A stretch of 61,237 nt of DNA from Eggerthellaceae bacterium (lineage in GTDB: Bacteria > Actinomycetota > Coriobacteriia > Coriobacteriales > Eggerthellaceae): positions 1-61,237 of the forward strand of contig JAFRJC010000094.1 of NCBI GenBank assembly GCA_017432445.1, written 5' to 3'. Below, one piece after another: positions 1 to 8,034 of this stretch. A program made the translations under genes and the position numbers. Each line of letters opens with the position of its first letter. Position 1 is the first letter of the stretch. The notes below the pieces were generated by a model, which saw only the letters and a list, made by a program, of their open reading frames with translations, ran no database searches and was not told where the DNA came from.

Positions 1-140
1 CCCTCGGGGCTTGGCGACCTGAACAATCACCATGCTAGAGGGGAAGGGTCTTTTTGGCAAAGCCTAAGTACCCACCACCCGCACAGCGGGTGGTTGCATG
101 TGCCGCGCTACGCGCGGCACAGGGTTGAAGACCCTTGAAA
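1..140 (+). other. Structured RNA-like tail, possible right end of an IS200/IS605 tnpB element (cut by window edge)
   Basis: The first 140 bases fold on paper into a compact branched structure. A 9-bp stem (44-52 with 128-136) encloses a small GGC-AAA-GCC hairpin (56-64) and two perfect hairpins (74-94 and 100-120). A short open frame on the plus strand ends at a TAG at 36-38. The phrase AAAGCCTAAGTACC followed by stacked hairpins resembles, from memory, the region downstream of tnpB genes that is transcribed as guide (omega) RNA. That identification is inference: no transposase gene lies inside the window. An ordinary structured 3' untranslated region is the alternative. Confidence 0.3.
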
Positions 141-141
141 G

Positions 142-170
142 AAAAAGCGGCGGCCCCGAAGGGCCGCCGC
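142..170 (-). terminator. Rho-independent terminator of the first MttB operon
   Basis: A perfect 10-bp GC-rich stem (147-156 with 161-170) closed by a 4-base loop is followed, reading the minus strand, by a run of five T. It sits 40 bases beyond the stop of the MttB-like gene and so ends the BCCT-MttB transcript. Confidence 0.85.
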
Positions 171-210
171 TTGCATTACGTCAGCGTATGCTTGTGAAGA
201 GCTCTGCGCT

Positions 211-1668
211 TTACACGTACATGGCCGGGGCGTCGAAGCCGAGCTCGCCGCAGCGCTTGGCGATGAAGTCGTTGAGATCCTTCTCGACGGCCTCGTCCAG
301 GGCGGGACGCTCGTACTCGCCGAGCTGCTTGTTCCAACGGTCGTAGCAGACCTGGTCGAGCGACTTGGCGCCGGCATTCTGCCAGCCCTCGAAGTCCTTG
401 CGGTTGGAGATAAGCGGACGACGGAGTTCTTCGACGAAGTCCATCGTGGATTCCTGATACAGGAAGTGTCCGCCAGGGCCGACTTCCTCGACGTCGTCGT
501 ACACGAAGCGCTCTTCGTCGAAGTTGTAACCGGCGATGAACTTGTTGCACCAGCCAGCGATCTCGTCGTCGAGGATGAACTTCTCGTACGAGAAGGCGTT
601 GTAGTAGTGCATGATGCCAGCAGCATGCAGGATGAACGCGGTGCCGGAAATAGCCGGGGCCATGAGGGTCATCATGGACTCGAGGCCAGCCTGGGCGTCG
701 GTGAGGATGGCGTCGTTCAGGCCGCCGCCGCCACGGGTGGGAACGCCGTAGAAACGACCCATCTGAGCGGTCGCAGAGGTGTACAGGGCGACTTCGGCGT
801 TGCCGATGGACAGAGCCATGGAGGCCATGTCGGCCGGGCCGGAGGTGGAGCCGAGGATGACCGGGGAGCCCGGACGGATGCACTGGTTCAGGCACAGGCC
901 CGCGATGGTCTCGGCGAGCTGCAGCGACAGGGTCTCGACCATGGTCACAGGGCCGGTGGAGCCGCTCATGACCAGCGATGAGATCATGTTGGACTGACCG
1001 TACTCAGCATAGGTCATGAGAGCAGAAGCCATGCGCTCGTCGTACTTGAGCGGGGTGATGGAGTTGATCAGGGTGTTGACGATCGGGGTGTTCTTGATGG
1101 TCTCGTCGTCCATGCCGTACAGGATCTTGCACATCTCGACGGTGTCCTTGGCGCACACGGAACCGTGGGCGGCGCCCATGAAGGCCTTGTCGGAGTACTT
1201 GATGTGAGCTTCGATCATCTTGAGGTGGCGGATCTCGTCAGGATAGTCGCACATCTCGACGACGTTGTGACCGGTGTGGTTGATGTTCTGGCTCATGTGG
1301 CAGAGCTTCACAACGTTCACGTAGTCCTCAGAGGTAGTGCCACGACGCTGGCCGTCGATGGTGTAGACGAACGGGGGGCCATAAGACGGGGTCAGGATGA
1401 AGCTGCCGTCGCCGCACCAGGTGCTCTTCTTCTCGTCGCGAGCCTTGAGCGTGAACTCGCTGGGAGCCTCGGCAATGCGGGCCTCGACGAACTTGCGATC
1501 GAAGATGACGCGGGAGCCGTCAACCTTGCAGCCGTGCTCTTTCAGCACCTCGACTGCAGGAGCGTACTCGAAGTCAACACCGATCTCGGTCAGAATCTTC
1601 ATGACCTCTTCGTTGATGCGGTCGACCTGATTGTCGGTCAAGACGCTCTGTGTGGGAATACGAGACAT
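211..1668 (-). CDS. Trimethylamine methyltransferase (MttB) family protein, non-pyrrolysine type
   Basis: This 485-residue protein belongs to the MttB superfamily (COG5598), TIM-barrel enzymes that move a methyl group from a quaternary or tertiary amine to a corrinoid protein in the cytoplasm. The whole frame is open with no internal amber codon, so it is the type without pyrrolysine. Characterised members of that type act on glycine betaine, proline betaine or carnitine. The start follows GAAAGGAAG, a good ribosome site. It lies 56 bases after a BCCT transporter gene on the same strand, which suggests uptake and demethylation of the same amine. No corrinoid protein gene is next to it, so it may share the one at 44.9 kb. 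The substrate cannot be read from sequence. Confidence 0.88.
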   Translation of the reverse strand: MSRIPTQSVLTDNQVDRINEEVMKILTEIGVDFEYAPAVEVLKEHGCKVDGSRVIFDRKFVEARIAEAPSEFTLKARDEKKSTWCGDGSFILTPSYGPPFVYTIDGQRRGTTSEDYVNVVKLCHMSQNINHTGHNVVEMCDYPDEIRHLKMIEAHIKYSDKAFMGAAHGSVCAKDTVEMCKILYGMDDETIKNTPIVNTLINSITPLKYDERMASALMTYAEYGQSNMISSLVMSGSTGPVTMVETLSLQLAETIAGLCLNQCIRPGSPVILGSTSGPADMASMALSIGNAEVALYTSATAQMGRFYGVPTRGGGGLNDAILTDAQAGLESMMTLMAPAISGTAFILHAAGIMHYYNAFSYEKFILDDEIAGWCNKFIAGYNFDEERFVYDDVEEVGPGGHFLYQESTMDFVEELRRPLISNRKDFEGWQNAGAKSLDQVCYDRWNKQLGEYERPALDEAVEKDLNDFIAKRCGELGFDAPAMYV

Positions 1669-1724
1669 ATTTCTTCCTTTCTCTGTGTCGTTCCCTTCCT
1701 ACCTTGCACTTCTATGAGCATCCG

Positions 1725-3260
1725 CTACTCCTTCTGCGGAATTGCCTCCTTGCTTAAAACCGATTTGCCTTTCTTCACTGCGGGGTCCTCTTTCAGGGCC
1801 ATAGCCATAGAAACCATCATGAAAATGATCACGAACATGTACGGGAATGCCGCCGCGATAGAAAGCGTTTGAAGTATCTTCAAGATGCCGGTGCCGCCGA
1901 CGATGATGCAGATGATGGTCACGCCGCCTTGGGCAACGCCCCAACCCACACGCAACGGCTTGGAGGGATCCATGTTGCCGCCATCGGTGAGCATCGAGAG
2001 GACGAACGTCGCCGAATTGGCCGAACCCCAGAAGCATACTACGATGAGGATAATCGCCAAGGGTGCAGTGACCTGGTAAATCGGCAGTTGCTGGAGCAGA
2101 GCGAACAAACCGTTGGTGGTGTCGGCGCTCACGGCAGCCTGAATTGCGCCGTTCGCCACCGTCGAGTCGATGTTGAACGCGGCACCGCCGTAGATGGCCA
2201 GCCAGATAACGCAGAAGCCGGCGGGCAGCAGCATGACAGCGAACAGGTACTGGCGGATAGTACGACCGCGAGAGACGCGGGCCACGAACTGACCGCAGAA
2301 CGGCGCCCAGGCAATCCACCATGCCCAGTAGAAGACGGTCCAACCCTTAACGAAATCGCCATTTTCCATCCACAGGCTCTTGTGGATGAAGTTCTGCAGA
2401 TAACCACCCAGGTCGGTGACGAGGATGCTGCAGATGAACACGGCGCCACCGAACACGAAGATGAACACCATGAACGCGATAGAGAGGTACACCTTCACGT
2501 CGGCGACGATTTGCATGGCCTTGCCCAAGCCCGAAAGCGTTGCCAGCGTAAACAGCGCGGTGATGCCTGCGATGATGATGCAGTTGAGCAACGTGGTCGC
2601 CTCGACGCCGTATACATAGTTGAGGCCACCCGTTATCTGCACGGTACCCAGACCCAGGCTGGTAGCCACACCGAAAATCGTCGCGAAAACGGCGAGGATA
2701 TCGATTGCCTTGCCGATAGGACCCTTCACCTTCTCGCCCAGCAGCGGCTCAAACGCAGAGCTGACGAGGAACGGGCGGTCCTTTCGGAACGCAAAGTAAC
2801 CAAGCCCCAAGCCGGCTACCGCGAAGATGACCCACGGGGAAATGCCCCAATGGAAGAACACGGTCTGCATGGCCTCGTGCATAGCCTCGTTGGTAAGCGG
2901 ATCGGCACTGGGAGGCGCCATGAAATCCGACATGGGTTCTGCAACGCTCCAGAACACCAAGCCGATGCCCATGCCGCCGCCGAACAGCTGTGCAAACCAC
3001 GAGAAGTTCGAGAACTCGGGCTCGTCGTCATCGTGCCCCAGCTTGATGTTGCCATATTTGCTCAAGCCGATAGCGACCGCGTAAATGACCATTACGAATA
3101 CTGTAAGCAGGTACAGCCAACCAAATCCACCCGTGAACACATCGAAGAGCACGCTTGCGACATTGTTCAGAGCCTCTGGTGCCACCGCGCCGAAGATGAC
3201 GAACGCGGCGACAATGGCAGCAGATATGATCAGCACACTCCTATCTTTCTTCTGTTCCAT
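1725..3260 (-). CDS. BCCT family betaine/carnitine/choline transporter
   Basis: The 511-residue product is a multi-spanning membrane protein with about twelve hydrophobic segments. It carries the BCCT family signature around the motif WTVFYWAWWIAWAPF and the conserved GMGIGLVFW segment. BCCT proteins import or exchange compounds with a trimethylammonium group. The gene starts the transcript that continues into the MttB-like gene at 211-1668. A second BCCT protein at 45794-47386 is clearly related but heads a different methyltransferase cluster. The pair suggests two quaternary amines handled by separate modules. Substrate and coupling ion are not determined. Confidence 0.92.
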   Translation of the reverse strand: MEQKKDRSVLIISAAIVAAFVIFGAVAPEALNNVASVLFDVFTGGFGWLYLLTVFVMVIYAVAIGLSKYGNIKLGHDDDEPEFSNFSWFAQLFGGGMGIGLVFWSVAEPMSDFMAPPSADPLTNEAMHEAMQTVFFHWGISPWVIFAVAGLGLGYFAFRKDRPFLVSSAFEPLLGEKVKGPIGKAIDILAVFATIFGVATSLGLGTVQITGGLNYVYGVEATTLLNCIIIAGITALFTLATLSGLGKAMQIVADVKVYLSIAFMVFIFVFGGAVFICSILVTDLGGYLQNFIHKSLWMENGDFVKGWTVFYWAWWIAWAPFCGQFVARVSRGRTIRQYLFAVMLLPAGFCVIWLAIYGGAAFNIDSTVANGAIQAAVSADTTNGLFALLQQLPIYQVTAPLAIILIVVCFWGSANSATFVLSMLTDGGNMDPSKPLRVGWGVAQGGVTIICIIVGGTGILKILQTLSIAAAFPYMFVIIFMMVSMAMALKEDPAVKKGKSVLSKEAIPQKE

Positions 3261-3447
3261 TTGATTCTTTAGACCCTTTCATCATTGCCAGAGGCAATGA
3301 GCTGTGTTGAATTGAGATAATCCGAAAGCCCTCATGGGGGGCGCCATTCACGAATTGCACTAGAACACTGGCACACGATCTGCGACGATTGAGGAGCAAT
3401 CCCCTTCCCTGCTCGATTGGCTTCCATCAAGCAGAACGTCTGGCGGC

Positions 3448-4233
3448 CTAAGCCGTCGCCCTTGACACTCCTTTCGCCGCAGGACCGATACTCACCGGAA
3501 TTATCTTGACGCGATACGACGAGCGTTCGTCGGCATCGCGGGTAGCGCCTCCTGCCACGAAATCGGGCTTGACGACGAGAATGGAATAGCCCTCCTCGAG
3601 CTGAGTCGTGTAGCTGCGTATGAGCAGATCCATGAACTCCCTGGTCACCCAGCGGAAGTCATCGTCTTCGAGATCCCTGCCACGCAGATCTGAAAGCATT
3701 CCGCGGAACAGGTACGTGTCGACCCTGCACAGGAACACCGCTGCATCGCGGGAGAGCATGCCGCTTTCTGCAGCGCGATTGAGAAGAACGCTATCCCGCT
3801 CGGCGACGGTCGTCGCATCGCGGAACATGTCGAGCATGAAATCCTTGAGACCTGCCAAATCTTCGGGGTATTCCTCGAAGTACCCGCGAATTGCCTCAGA
3901 ATATCGACCGCCATCCGAATGGCCGAAGAACAGGTTGTCGAATATGTCGGCGTTTCGGAACGAGTAGTAGGCAAGGCATTCCCAAAGCTGCAGATTGAGC
4001 TCGAGCGGGTTCATCTCGACTTTGGACAAGATACGCGCATCTTCGATGTAATCTCGCAAGAAGCGGATCGAAGCCACCGCTATGAGCTCGTCGATGTCGG
4101 GGAAATGCCGGTAGAGCGCCGTAGAACTGCATCCGACCTCGTCGGCAACTTTGCGGATAGAGACGCCGTTGACGCCGTCGCGCACGAGCAACCCGTAGGC
4201 CGCCTCTATGTATTTGCGCTTAGCACCAGCCAC
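3448..4233 (-). CDS. TetR/AcrR family transcriptional regulator (paralogue A)
   Basis: The 261-residue protein opens with a TetR-type helix-turn-helix at about residues 20-50 (GVSIRKVADEVGCSSTALYR). A helical ligand-binding region with no recognised domain follows. Its start, MAGAKRKYIEAAY, is repeated almost exactly in the regulator at 4709-5497, and the similarity runs to the C-terminus, so the two arose by duplication. It lies upstream of the BCCT-MttB operon on the same strand with a 187-base gap, making that operon a natural target. An imperfect AT-rich inverted repeat near 4340-4367 lies upstream of its own start and may be an operator. The ligand is unknown. Confidence 0.85.
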   Translation of the reverse strand: MAGAKRKYIEAAYGLLVRDGVNGVSIRKVADEVGCSSTALYRHFPDIDELIAVASIRFLRDYIEDARILSKVEMNPLELNLQLWECLAYYSFRNADIFDNLFFGHSDGGRYSEAIRGYFEEYPEDLAGLKDFMLDMFRDATTVAERDSVLLNRAAESGMLSRDAAVFLCRVDTYLFRGMLSDLRGRDLEDDDFRWVTREFMDLLIRSYTTQLEEGYSILVVKPDFVAGGATRDADERSSYRVKIIPVSIGPAAKGVSRATA

Positions 4234-4435
4234 CGAGCTGCCTCTTCTTCCCTTGGAAGCTATCCAACTGCCGTTGCTTAAAATGTTAGCAGTGATAACA
4301 TAGGCTCCCGAACGGGGTGGTGCAAGGGTTTTTCGGGGAAATAATAATCAGTGATAATTATTATTAGGAAACAAACAACCTCCGACGCTTTTTAGCGTTT
4401 TTTCTGGCATGTTAGCTGAAAAGTCATAGCCAGAT

Positions 4436-4467
4436 GCTGTCCTTTAGCTGGCTGGCCAAAGGACAGC
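4436..4467. repeat. 10-bp inverted repeat hairpin
   Basis: GCTGTCCTTT at 4436-4445 pairs perfectly with AAAGGACAGC at 4458-4467 around a 12-base loop. It lies in the 3' region of the minus-strand TetR gene at 4709 but has no T run, so it is a weak terminator candidate at best. Confidence 0.5.
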
Positions 4468-4562
4468 TACGCCCTACAAAAGGCGTTCCCTCGATTGCCT
4501 GAGATACCGTAACGCAGACCGCATGTCGGGGGAGACCGTCAAATGATGTTCAGATTGTCATC

Positions 4563-4640
4563 CCGAGCCGAAGGCGAAGGATTCCCACAGAGCGGTCAAT
4601 CCGGCCCTCCGTTTTGCGGGAATCCTTCGCTGACGCTCGG
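4563..4640. repeat. REP-like interspersed inverted repeat
   Basis: Two arms face each other: CCGAGC (4563-4568) plus GCGAAGGATTCCC (4574-4586), and GGGAATCCTTCGC (4618-4630) plus GCTCGG (4635-4640). The six bases between the blocks differ between arms. The left flank TGTCATCCCGAGC resembles the short intergenic repeats common in many bacterial genomes. Copy number elsewhere is unknown. Confidence 0.55.
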
Positions 4641-4708
4641 ATTGACGGGTTGGACGATTGCCTGGACGGCTTCGGGAGGTGACTGCGAGCAGAAGGCGCT
4701 AAATCGCG

Positions 4709-5497
4709 CTAGGCCGTCGCCTTGCCCTTCGATGGGATGGCTCCACCGCACGGGACGACGGTCACTTCGACTCGGAACGATTTACGCAGCTGCGAAGCGG
4801 GGGCGTTTCCGGCTGCAGCGACATCGAAATCGGAATTGACGACGAGGATGGAATACCCCTCCTCGAGCTGGGTCGTGTAGCTGCGGATCATGAGCTGCAT
4901 GAACTCCAGGGTGCTTTCGCGGAATTCCCGGTCGCTCGGCTTGCAGCTGCTGAGCGACGTGAGCATCCCCCGGTACAGGTAGGAATCGAGCCTGCAGAGG
5001 TAATCGGCGCTCTTTTCAGAGAGCATGCCCATCTCCACAGCCCTTCCGAGCAGAATCGAGTCGCGTTCGACTATCGTCGCGTTCCGCACCATATCGAGCA
5101 TGAAATCCCGCAGCCCGTCGAGGTCCTCGGGATAGACGCTGAAGTACTCCGCAAGCGCCTCGGAATACATCTTCCCCGACGCATCGCTGAAGAACATATT
5201 CTCGAACACGTCCGCATCTCTGAAGGAGTAGTACGCGAGGCACTCCCACAGCTGCAAGTTGAGTTCCATCGGGTTCAAGTCGACTTTGGACAGGATGCGC
5301 GCATTGCTTATGTAATCGCGCAGAAAGCGAACGGATGCCACGGCAATGAGCTTGTCGACATCAGGGAAATGCCGGTAGAGCGCCGTCGAGCTGCAACCTA
5401 TCTCGTCGGCGACTTTCCGAATCGAAACGCCCTCGAGCCCGTCGCGTGCAAGAAGATTGTATGCCGCTTCGATATACTTGCGCTTCGCGCCCGCCAC
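4709..5497 (-). CDS. TetR/AcrR family transcriptional regulator (paralogue B)
   Basis: This protein matches the regulator at 3448-4233 along its whole length, including the helix-turn-helix GVSIRKVADEIGCSSTALYR and the following RHFPD segment. The open frame extends upstream to a TTG at 5569. I chose the GTG at 5497 because it aligns with the ATG of paralogue A and gives 262 residues against 261; no strong ribosome site marks either start. It is transcribed away from the microprotein gene at 5761. The shared 263-base intergenic region holds a 14-bp palindrome at 5617-5630, so it may control itself and that gene. The ligand is unknown. Confidence 0.82.
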   Translation of the reverse strand: MAGAKRKYIEAAYNLLARDGLEGVSIRKVADEIGCSSTALYRHFPDVDKLIAVASVRFLRDYISNARILSKVDLNPMELNLQLWECLAYYSFRDADVFENMFFSDASGKMYSEALAEYFSVYPEDLDGLRDFMLDMVRNATIVERDSILLGRAVEMGMLSEKSADYLCRLDSYLYRGMLTSLSSCKPSDREFRESTLEFMQLMIRSYTTQLEEGYSILVVNSDFDVAAAGNAPASQLRKSFRVEVTVVPCGGAIPSKGKATA

Positions 5498-5616
5498 ACG
5501 CACCACCAAACTGACTGTCGATTTGCACAACAACAGGAATTGTACCAGACCGACGGGAACCGTCTGCAACGGGCAGGGACGGATGCATCCCCTCGCCTGT
5601 CCCGCAATCGACCTGT

Positions 5617-5630
5617 ATTATCATGATAAT
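5617..5630. promoter_or_regulatory. Palindromic operator candidate ATTATCATGATAAT
   Basis: A perfect 14-bp palindrome lies between the divergent TetR gene and the microprotein gene, about 30 bases upstream of a -35-like element. Its TCATGA core recurs in the 16-bp palindrome at 6056-6071. A spaced CATGAT/ATCATG version occurs at 15610-15628. Confidence 0.5.
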
Positions 5631-5659
5631 TTGTAATTATATATATGATAAACATTCGC

Positions 5660-5688
5660 TTTTCAAATTTTTTTAGGTATGCCAGAAT
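5660..5688 (+). promoter_or_regulatory. Promoter candidate of microprotein copy 1
   Basis: TTTTCA (5660-5665) and CAGAAT (5683-5688) are separated by exactly 17 bases. The second copy of the gene has TTTTCA and CATAGT with the same 17-base spacing, so the arrangement is conserved between duplicates. Confidence 0.45.
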
Positions 5689-5760
5689 AAGCGCATCGGA
5701 AAGAGAGGCGCGAAGCGCGAAGCTTCGAGAAGCCGCAAACTCGGTAGAGGAGGAAACAAA

Positions 5761-5925
5761 ATGAAGAAGAACACCAACATGATGGCATGCGGCTGCGCAG
5801 TTATTATCGAGCAGGACGGTAAGATCACCACGTCTGTTGATACTCTGATTAGCGGAATCAAGCATCTGCGTGCACATTCTGCTCGCCGTCAGGTGCAGGG
5901 TCGCACGGCTGCTGCCCGCGCATAG
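5761..5925 (+). CDS. 54-residue ACGCAV-motif microprotein, copy 1
   Basis: This short gene starts at an ATG preceded by a near-ideal ribosome site (GAGGAGGAAAC) and ends at TAG, followed by a strong terminator. The product begins MKKNTNMMACGCAV and ends in an Arg/Ala-rich AAARA tail, with two cysteines as C-G-C. It has no signal peptide or membrane segment. A second gene at 15753-15914 encodes a 53-residue homologue with the same N-terminus, C-G-C motif and tail. The untranslated leader and promoter spacing are also similar. Two copies kept with their leaders argue strongly that it is real. I do not recognise the family; a metal-binding or redox-responsive peptide or a small regulator are possibilities only. 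Confidence 0.8.
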   Translation: MKKNTNMMACGCAVIIEQDGKITTSVDTLISGIKHLRAHSARRQVQGRTAAARA

Positions 5926-5945
5926 CAGCAATATCACTTCCCCCG

Positions 5946-5977
5946 AAAGCCCACCTTCAAAAGGTGGGCTTTTTTTG
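5946..5977 (+). terminator. Terminator of microprotein copy 1
   Basis: A 12-bp stem (AAAGCCCACCTT with AAGGTGGGCTTT) with a 3-base loop runs into a T tract ending at 5977. It defines a one-gene transcript. Confidence 0.9.
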
Positions 5978-6055
5978 TTGCCCTCAGATACCGGCAAGGA
6001 ATACAGGTAACTCATAGAAGTTGTTAATTGAATTGTTGTAATCATTTCCATGATT

Positions 6056-6071
6056 TTTTATCATGATAAAA
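6056..6071. promoter_or_regulatory. Palindromic operator candidate TTTTATCATGATAAAA
   Basis: A perfect 16-bp palindrome lies 69 bases upstream of the LysR start. It shares the TTATCATGATAA core with the site at 5617-5630, so the same protein may bind both. Confidence 0.5.
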
Positions 6072-6140
6072 TGACGCAGTCACCACTGGTAATACTCGTT
6101 CAAATATCTGGAAGACGGAGCGTATTAAAGGAGGGCGGAG

Positions 6141-7016
6141 ATGGACAGCGCGTTAGTGAAGTATCGAGCGTTTCTAACAGCCGCAAACATGGGTAGCTTC
6201 ACGAGGGCGGGCGAAGCATTGGGCTACTCGCAGTCAGGTATCAGCCGCATGATCGCCGACCTCGAGCGCGAATGGGGTGTCAAGCTGCTCGAACGCGATC
6301 GGGGTGGCGTGCGGCTAACGTCAGAAGGACATGAGCTCGCACCAGCTGTGCAGGCGGTTTGCGATGAGCACGGTCGACTGCAAGCACGTATCGACGCCAT
6401 GAGCGGGCTTGAAACAGGCCTCATACGAATCGGCACCGTGACGAGCGTGGCCACCCACTGGCTCCCGAACATCATCAAGCATTTCCGCGCAGACTATCCC
6501 AACATCGATTACGAGATCACGACGCGTAGTTACAGCGAGGTCGAACACATGGTCGCCGAAGGCAAGGTCGACTGCGGGTTCGTGCGCCTTCCCACCTGGC
6601 CCGCCTTCGATACCATTTACCTGGGTCGCGATGAGTTGAAAGTCGTCATGTCCACCGACCATCCGATGGCGAGCGCCGACCGCTTCCCCATCCGTGCGCT
6701 GAGCGCCTATCCCTTTATGACCATTGACAGGCAGGGCGATTCCGACATCGCCGCGATGATCGAAAAATACGATATCAAAATCCAGTCGAGCATGACCACC
6801 TGGGACGACTACGCCGTGTTCGCAATGGTCGAGAAAGGCCTCGGCATCAGCGTGCAGCCAGCCCTGATCTTGCAACGCCTGCCTTTCAACATCGTCGCGA
6901 AGAGCTTCGATGAGCCGCAATACCGCGAGCTGGCCCTCGCCATGCGCAACCGCGAAACCGTCCCCCTCGCCACAAAGCGCTTCATCGACTACCTGGGTTA
7001 CAGAAACGGCGACTAA
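6141..7016 (+). CDS. LysR family transcriptional regulator
   Basis: The 291-residue protein has the LysR arrangement. A winged helix-turn-helix occupies about residues 1-60 (motif SFTRAGEALGYSQSGISRMI), then comes a linker helix and a periplasmic-binding-like effector domain. The ATG follows AAAGGAGGG, a strong ribosome site. LysR proteins usually bind near their own promoter and control a neighbouring gene. Here the nearest candidates are the upstream microprotein and the convergent dapA. The effector cannot be inferred. Confidence 0.9.
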   Translation: MDSALVKYRAFLTAANMGSFTRAGEALGYSQSGISRMIADLEREWGVKLLERDRGGVRLTSEGHELAPAVQAVCDEHGRLQARIDAMSGLETGLIRIGTVTSVATHWLPNIIKHFRADYPNIDYEITTRSYSEVEHMVAEGKVDCGFVRLPTWPAFDTIYLGRDELKVVMSTDHPMASADRFPIRALSAYPFMTIDRQGDSDIAAMIEKYDIKIQSSMTTWDDYAVFAMVEKGLGISVQPALILQRLPFNIVAKSFDEPQYRELALAMRNRETVPLATKRFIDYLGYRNGD

Positions 7017-7083
7017 TCGATCGGAACGAGGCCTTTTGCGATTCTCTTGAAAGAGGGACGTGTTCTTCCCAACATAAAGCCAA

Positions 7084-7114
7084 GTGCGGGGATAGCCGTG
7101 AGCTATCCCCGCAC
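7084..7114. terminator. Hairpin between convergent LysR and dapA genes
   Basis: A perfect 13-bp stem (7084-7096 with 7102-7114) with a 5-base loop sits between two converging genes and could stop transcription from both sides. No clear T run follows on either strand. Confidence 0.6.
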
Positions 7115-7146
7115 CTGTTCATCAAAGCAAATGTGAATACTCTCGC

Positions 7147-8034
7147 CTAAATCAGACCGGCCGCTTTCACCGCAGCCGCCAGACGCTCACGGTTGGCAGG
7201 AGCCATGGGGGTGAGCGGCAGACGGTACTGTTCCTCGATCATGCCCATCATGGCCAGGGCGGCCTTCACGGGAATGGGATTGACCTCACAGAACAGCGAA
7301 TGTACGAGCTCGAGGCCTTCAAGCTGGATGGCGAGGGAATCGGCTACGCGCCCCTCGAGCCATGCAGCCACCAGATTGTGCACCGTACGCGGGGCAATGT
7401 TTGCCCACACGCTGATGACGCCCGATCCGCCGAGCGAAAGCAGCGGCACGATCATGTCGTCGTTGCCCGAGTACATGCGGAACTCCGGACCCACGAAACG
7501 CGCCACCTCAGTGGCGTAGGCGATGTTGCCGCTGGCTTCCTTGATGCCCATGACATTGGGATGCGCAGCCAGGCGCTCGACATTGCCGATGGAGATCTGA
7601 CAACCCGTACGACCGGGGATGTTGTAGAGGATCGCCGGCAAATCAACAGCGTCGAGCACGGTGGTGAAGTGGCGGTAGATTCCCTCCTCGTTGCTCTTGT
7701 TGTAGTACGGCGTGATGAGCAGCAGACCATCGGCGCCGATTTCCTTCAGCTCGCGCGCCTTCGTGAGCGACTCGGCAGTTGCGTTGCTGCCCGCGCCTCC
7801 GATTACGGGAATGCGCCCGGCCACACGCTCAATGACGCGCTTGGCAACGGAGAGGTCCTCTTCGAAGGTCATCGTGGACGACTCGCCCGTCGTTCCCAGC
7901 ACCAGGATGGCATCCGTGGCGTTTTCCAGATGGAAGTCGACCAGCTTGTCGAGCGCGACGAAGTCAACGCTTCCGTCTTCTGCGAAAGGCGTCACCAAAG
8001 CCACGATCGATCCGGTGAGATTACGCACGTCCAT
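7147..8034 (-). CDS. dapA: 4-hydroxy-tetrahydrodipicolinate synthase
   Basis: The 295-residue product condenses pyruvate with aspartate semialdehyde in the lysine and diaminopimelate pathway. Family motifs are present: GTTGESST near the N-terminus, YNIPGRTG with the catalytic tyrosine, and GIKEASGN with the Schiff-base lysine. The open frame runs 32 codons further upstream. The ATG at 8034 is preferred because it follows AAAGGGA and gives the usual family length. It stands apart from other lysine genes. Related aldolases such as N-acetylneuraminate lyase share the fold, but the motifs fit DapA best. Confidence 0.92.
   Translation of the reverse strand: MDVRNLTGSIVALVTPFAEDGSVDFVALDKLVDFHLENATDAILVLGTTGESSTMTFEEDLSVAKRVIERVAGRIPVIGGAGSNATAESLTKARELKEIGADGLLLITPYYNKSNEEGIYRHFTTVLDAVDLPAILYNIPGRTGCQISIGNVERLAAHPNVMGIKEASGNIAYATEVARFVGPEFRMYSGNDDMIVPLLSLGGSGVISVWANIAPRTVHNLVAAWLEGRVADSLAIQLEGLELVHSLFCEVNPIPVKAALAMMGMIEEQYRLPLTPMAPANRERLAAAVKAAGLI

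Larger units (their letters stand above)
4234..4708. other. 475-base intergenic region with hairpins and a REP-like repeat
   Basis: The part next to the paralogue A start is AT-rich, with an imperfect inverted repeat at about 4340-4367 that could be promoter or operator. Further on are two distinct inverted repeats, listed separately. No coding frame with a ribosome site was seen. Confidence 0.6.

Noticed and set aside
74..120. CRISPR repeat array
   Set aside because: Only two different hairpins are present; there are no regularly spaced identical repeats or spacers.
211..1668. Pyrrolysine-type MttB
   Set aside because: All three MttB frames are complete without an internal amber codon, so pyrrolysine is not needed.
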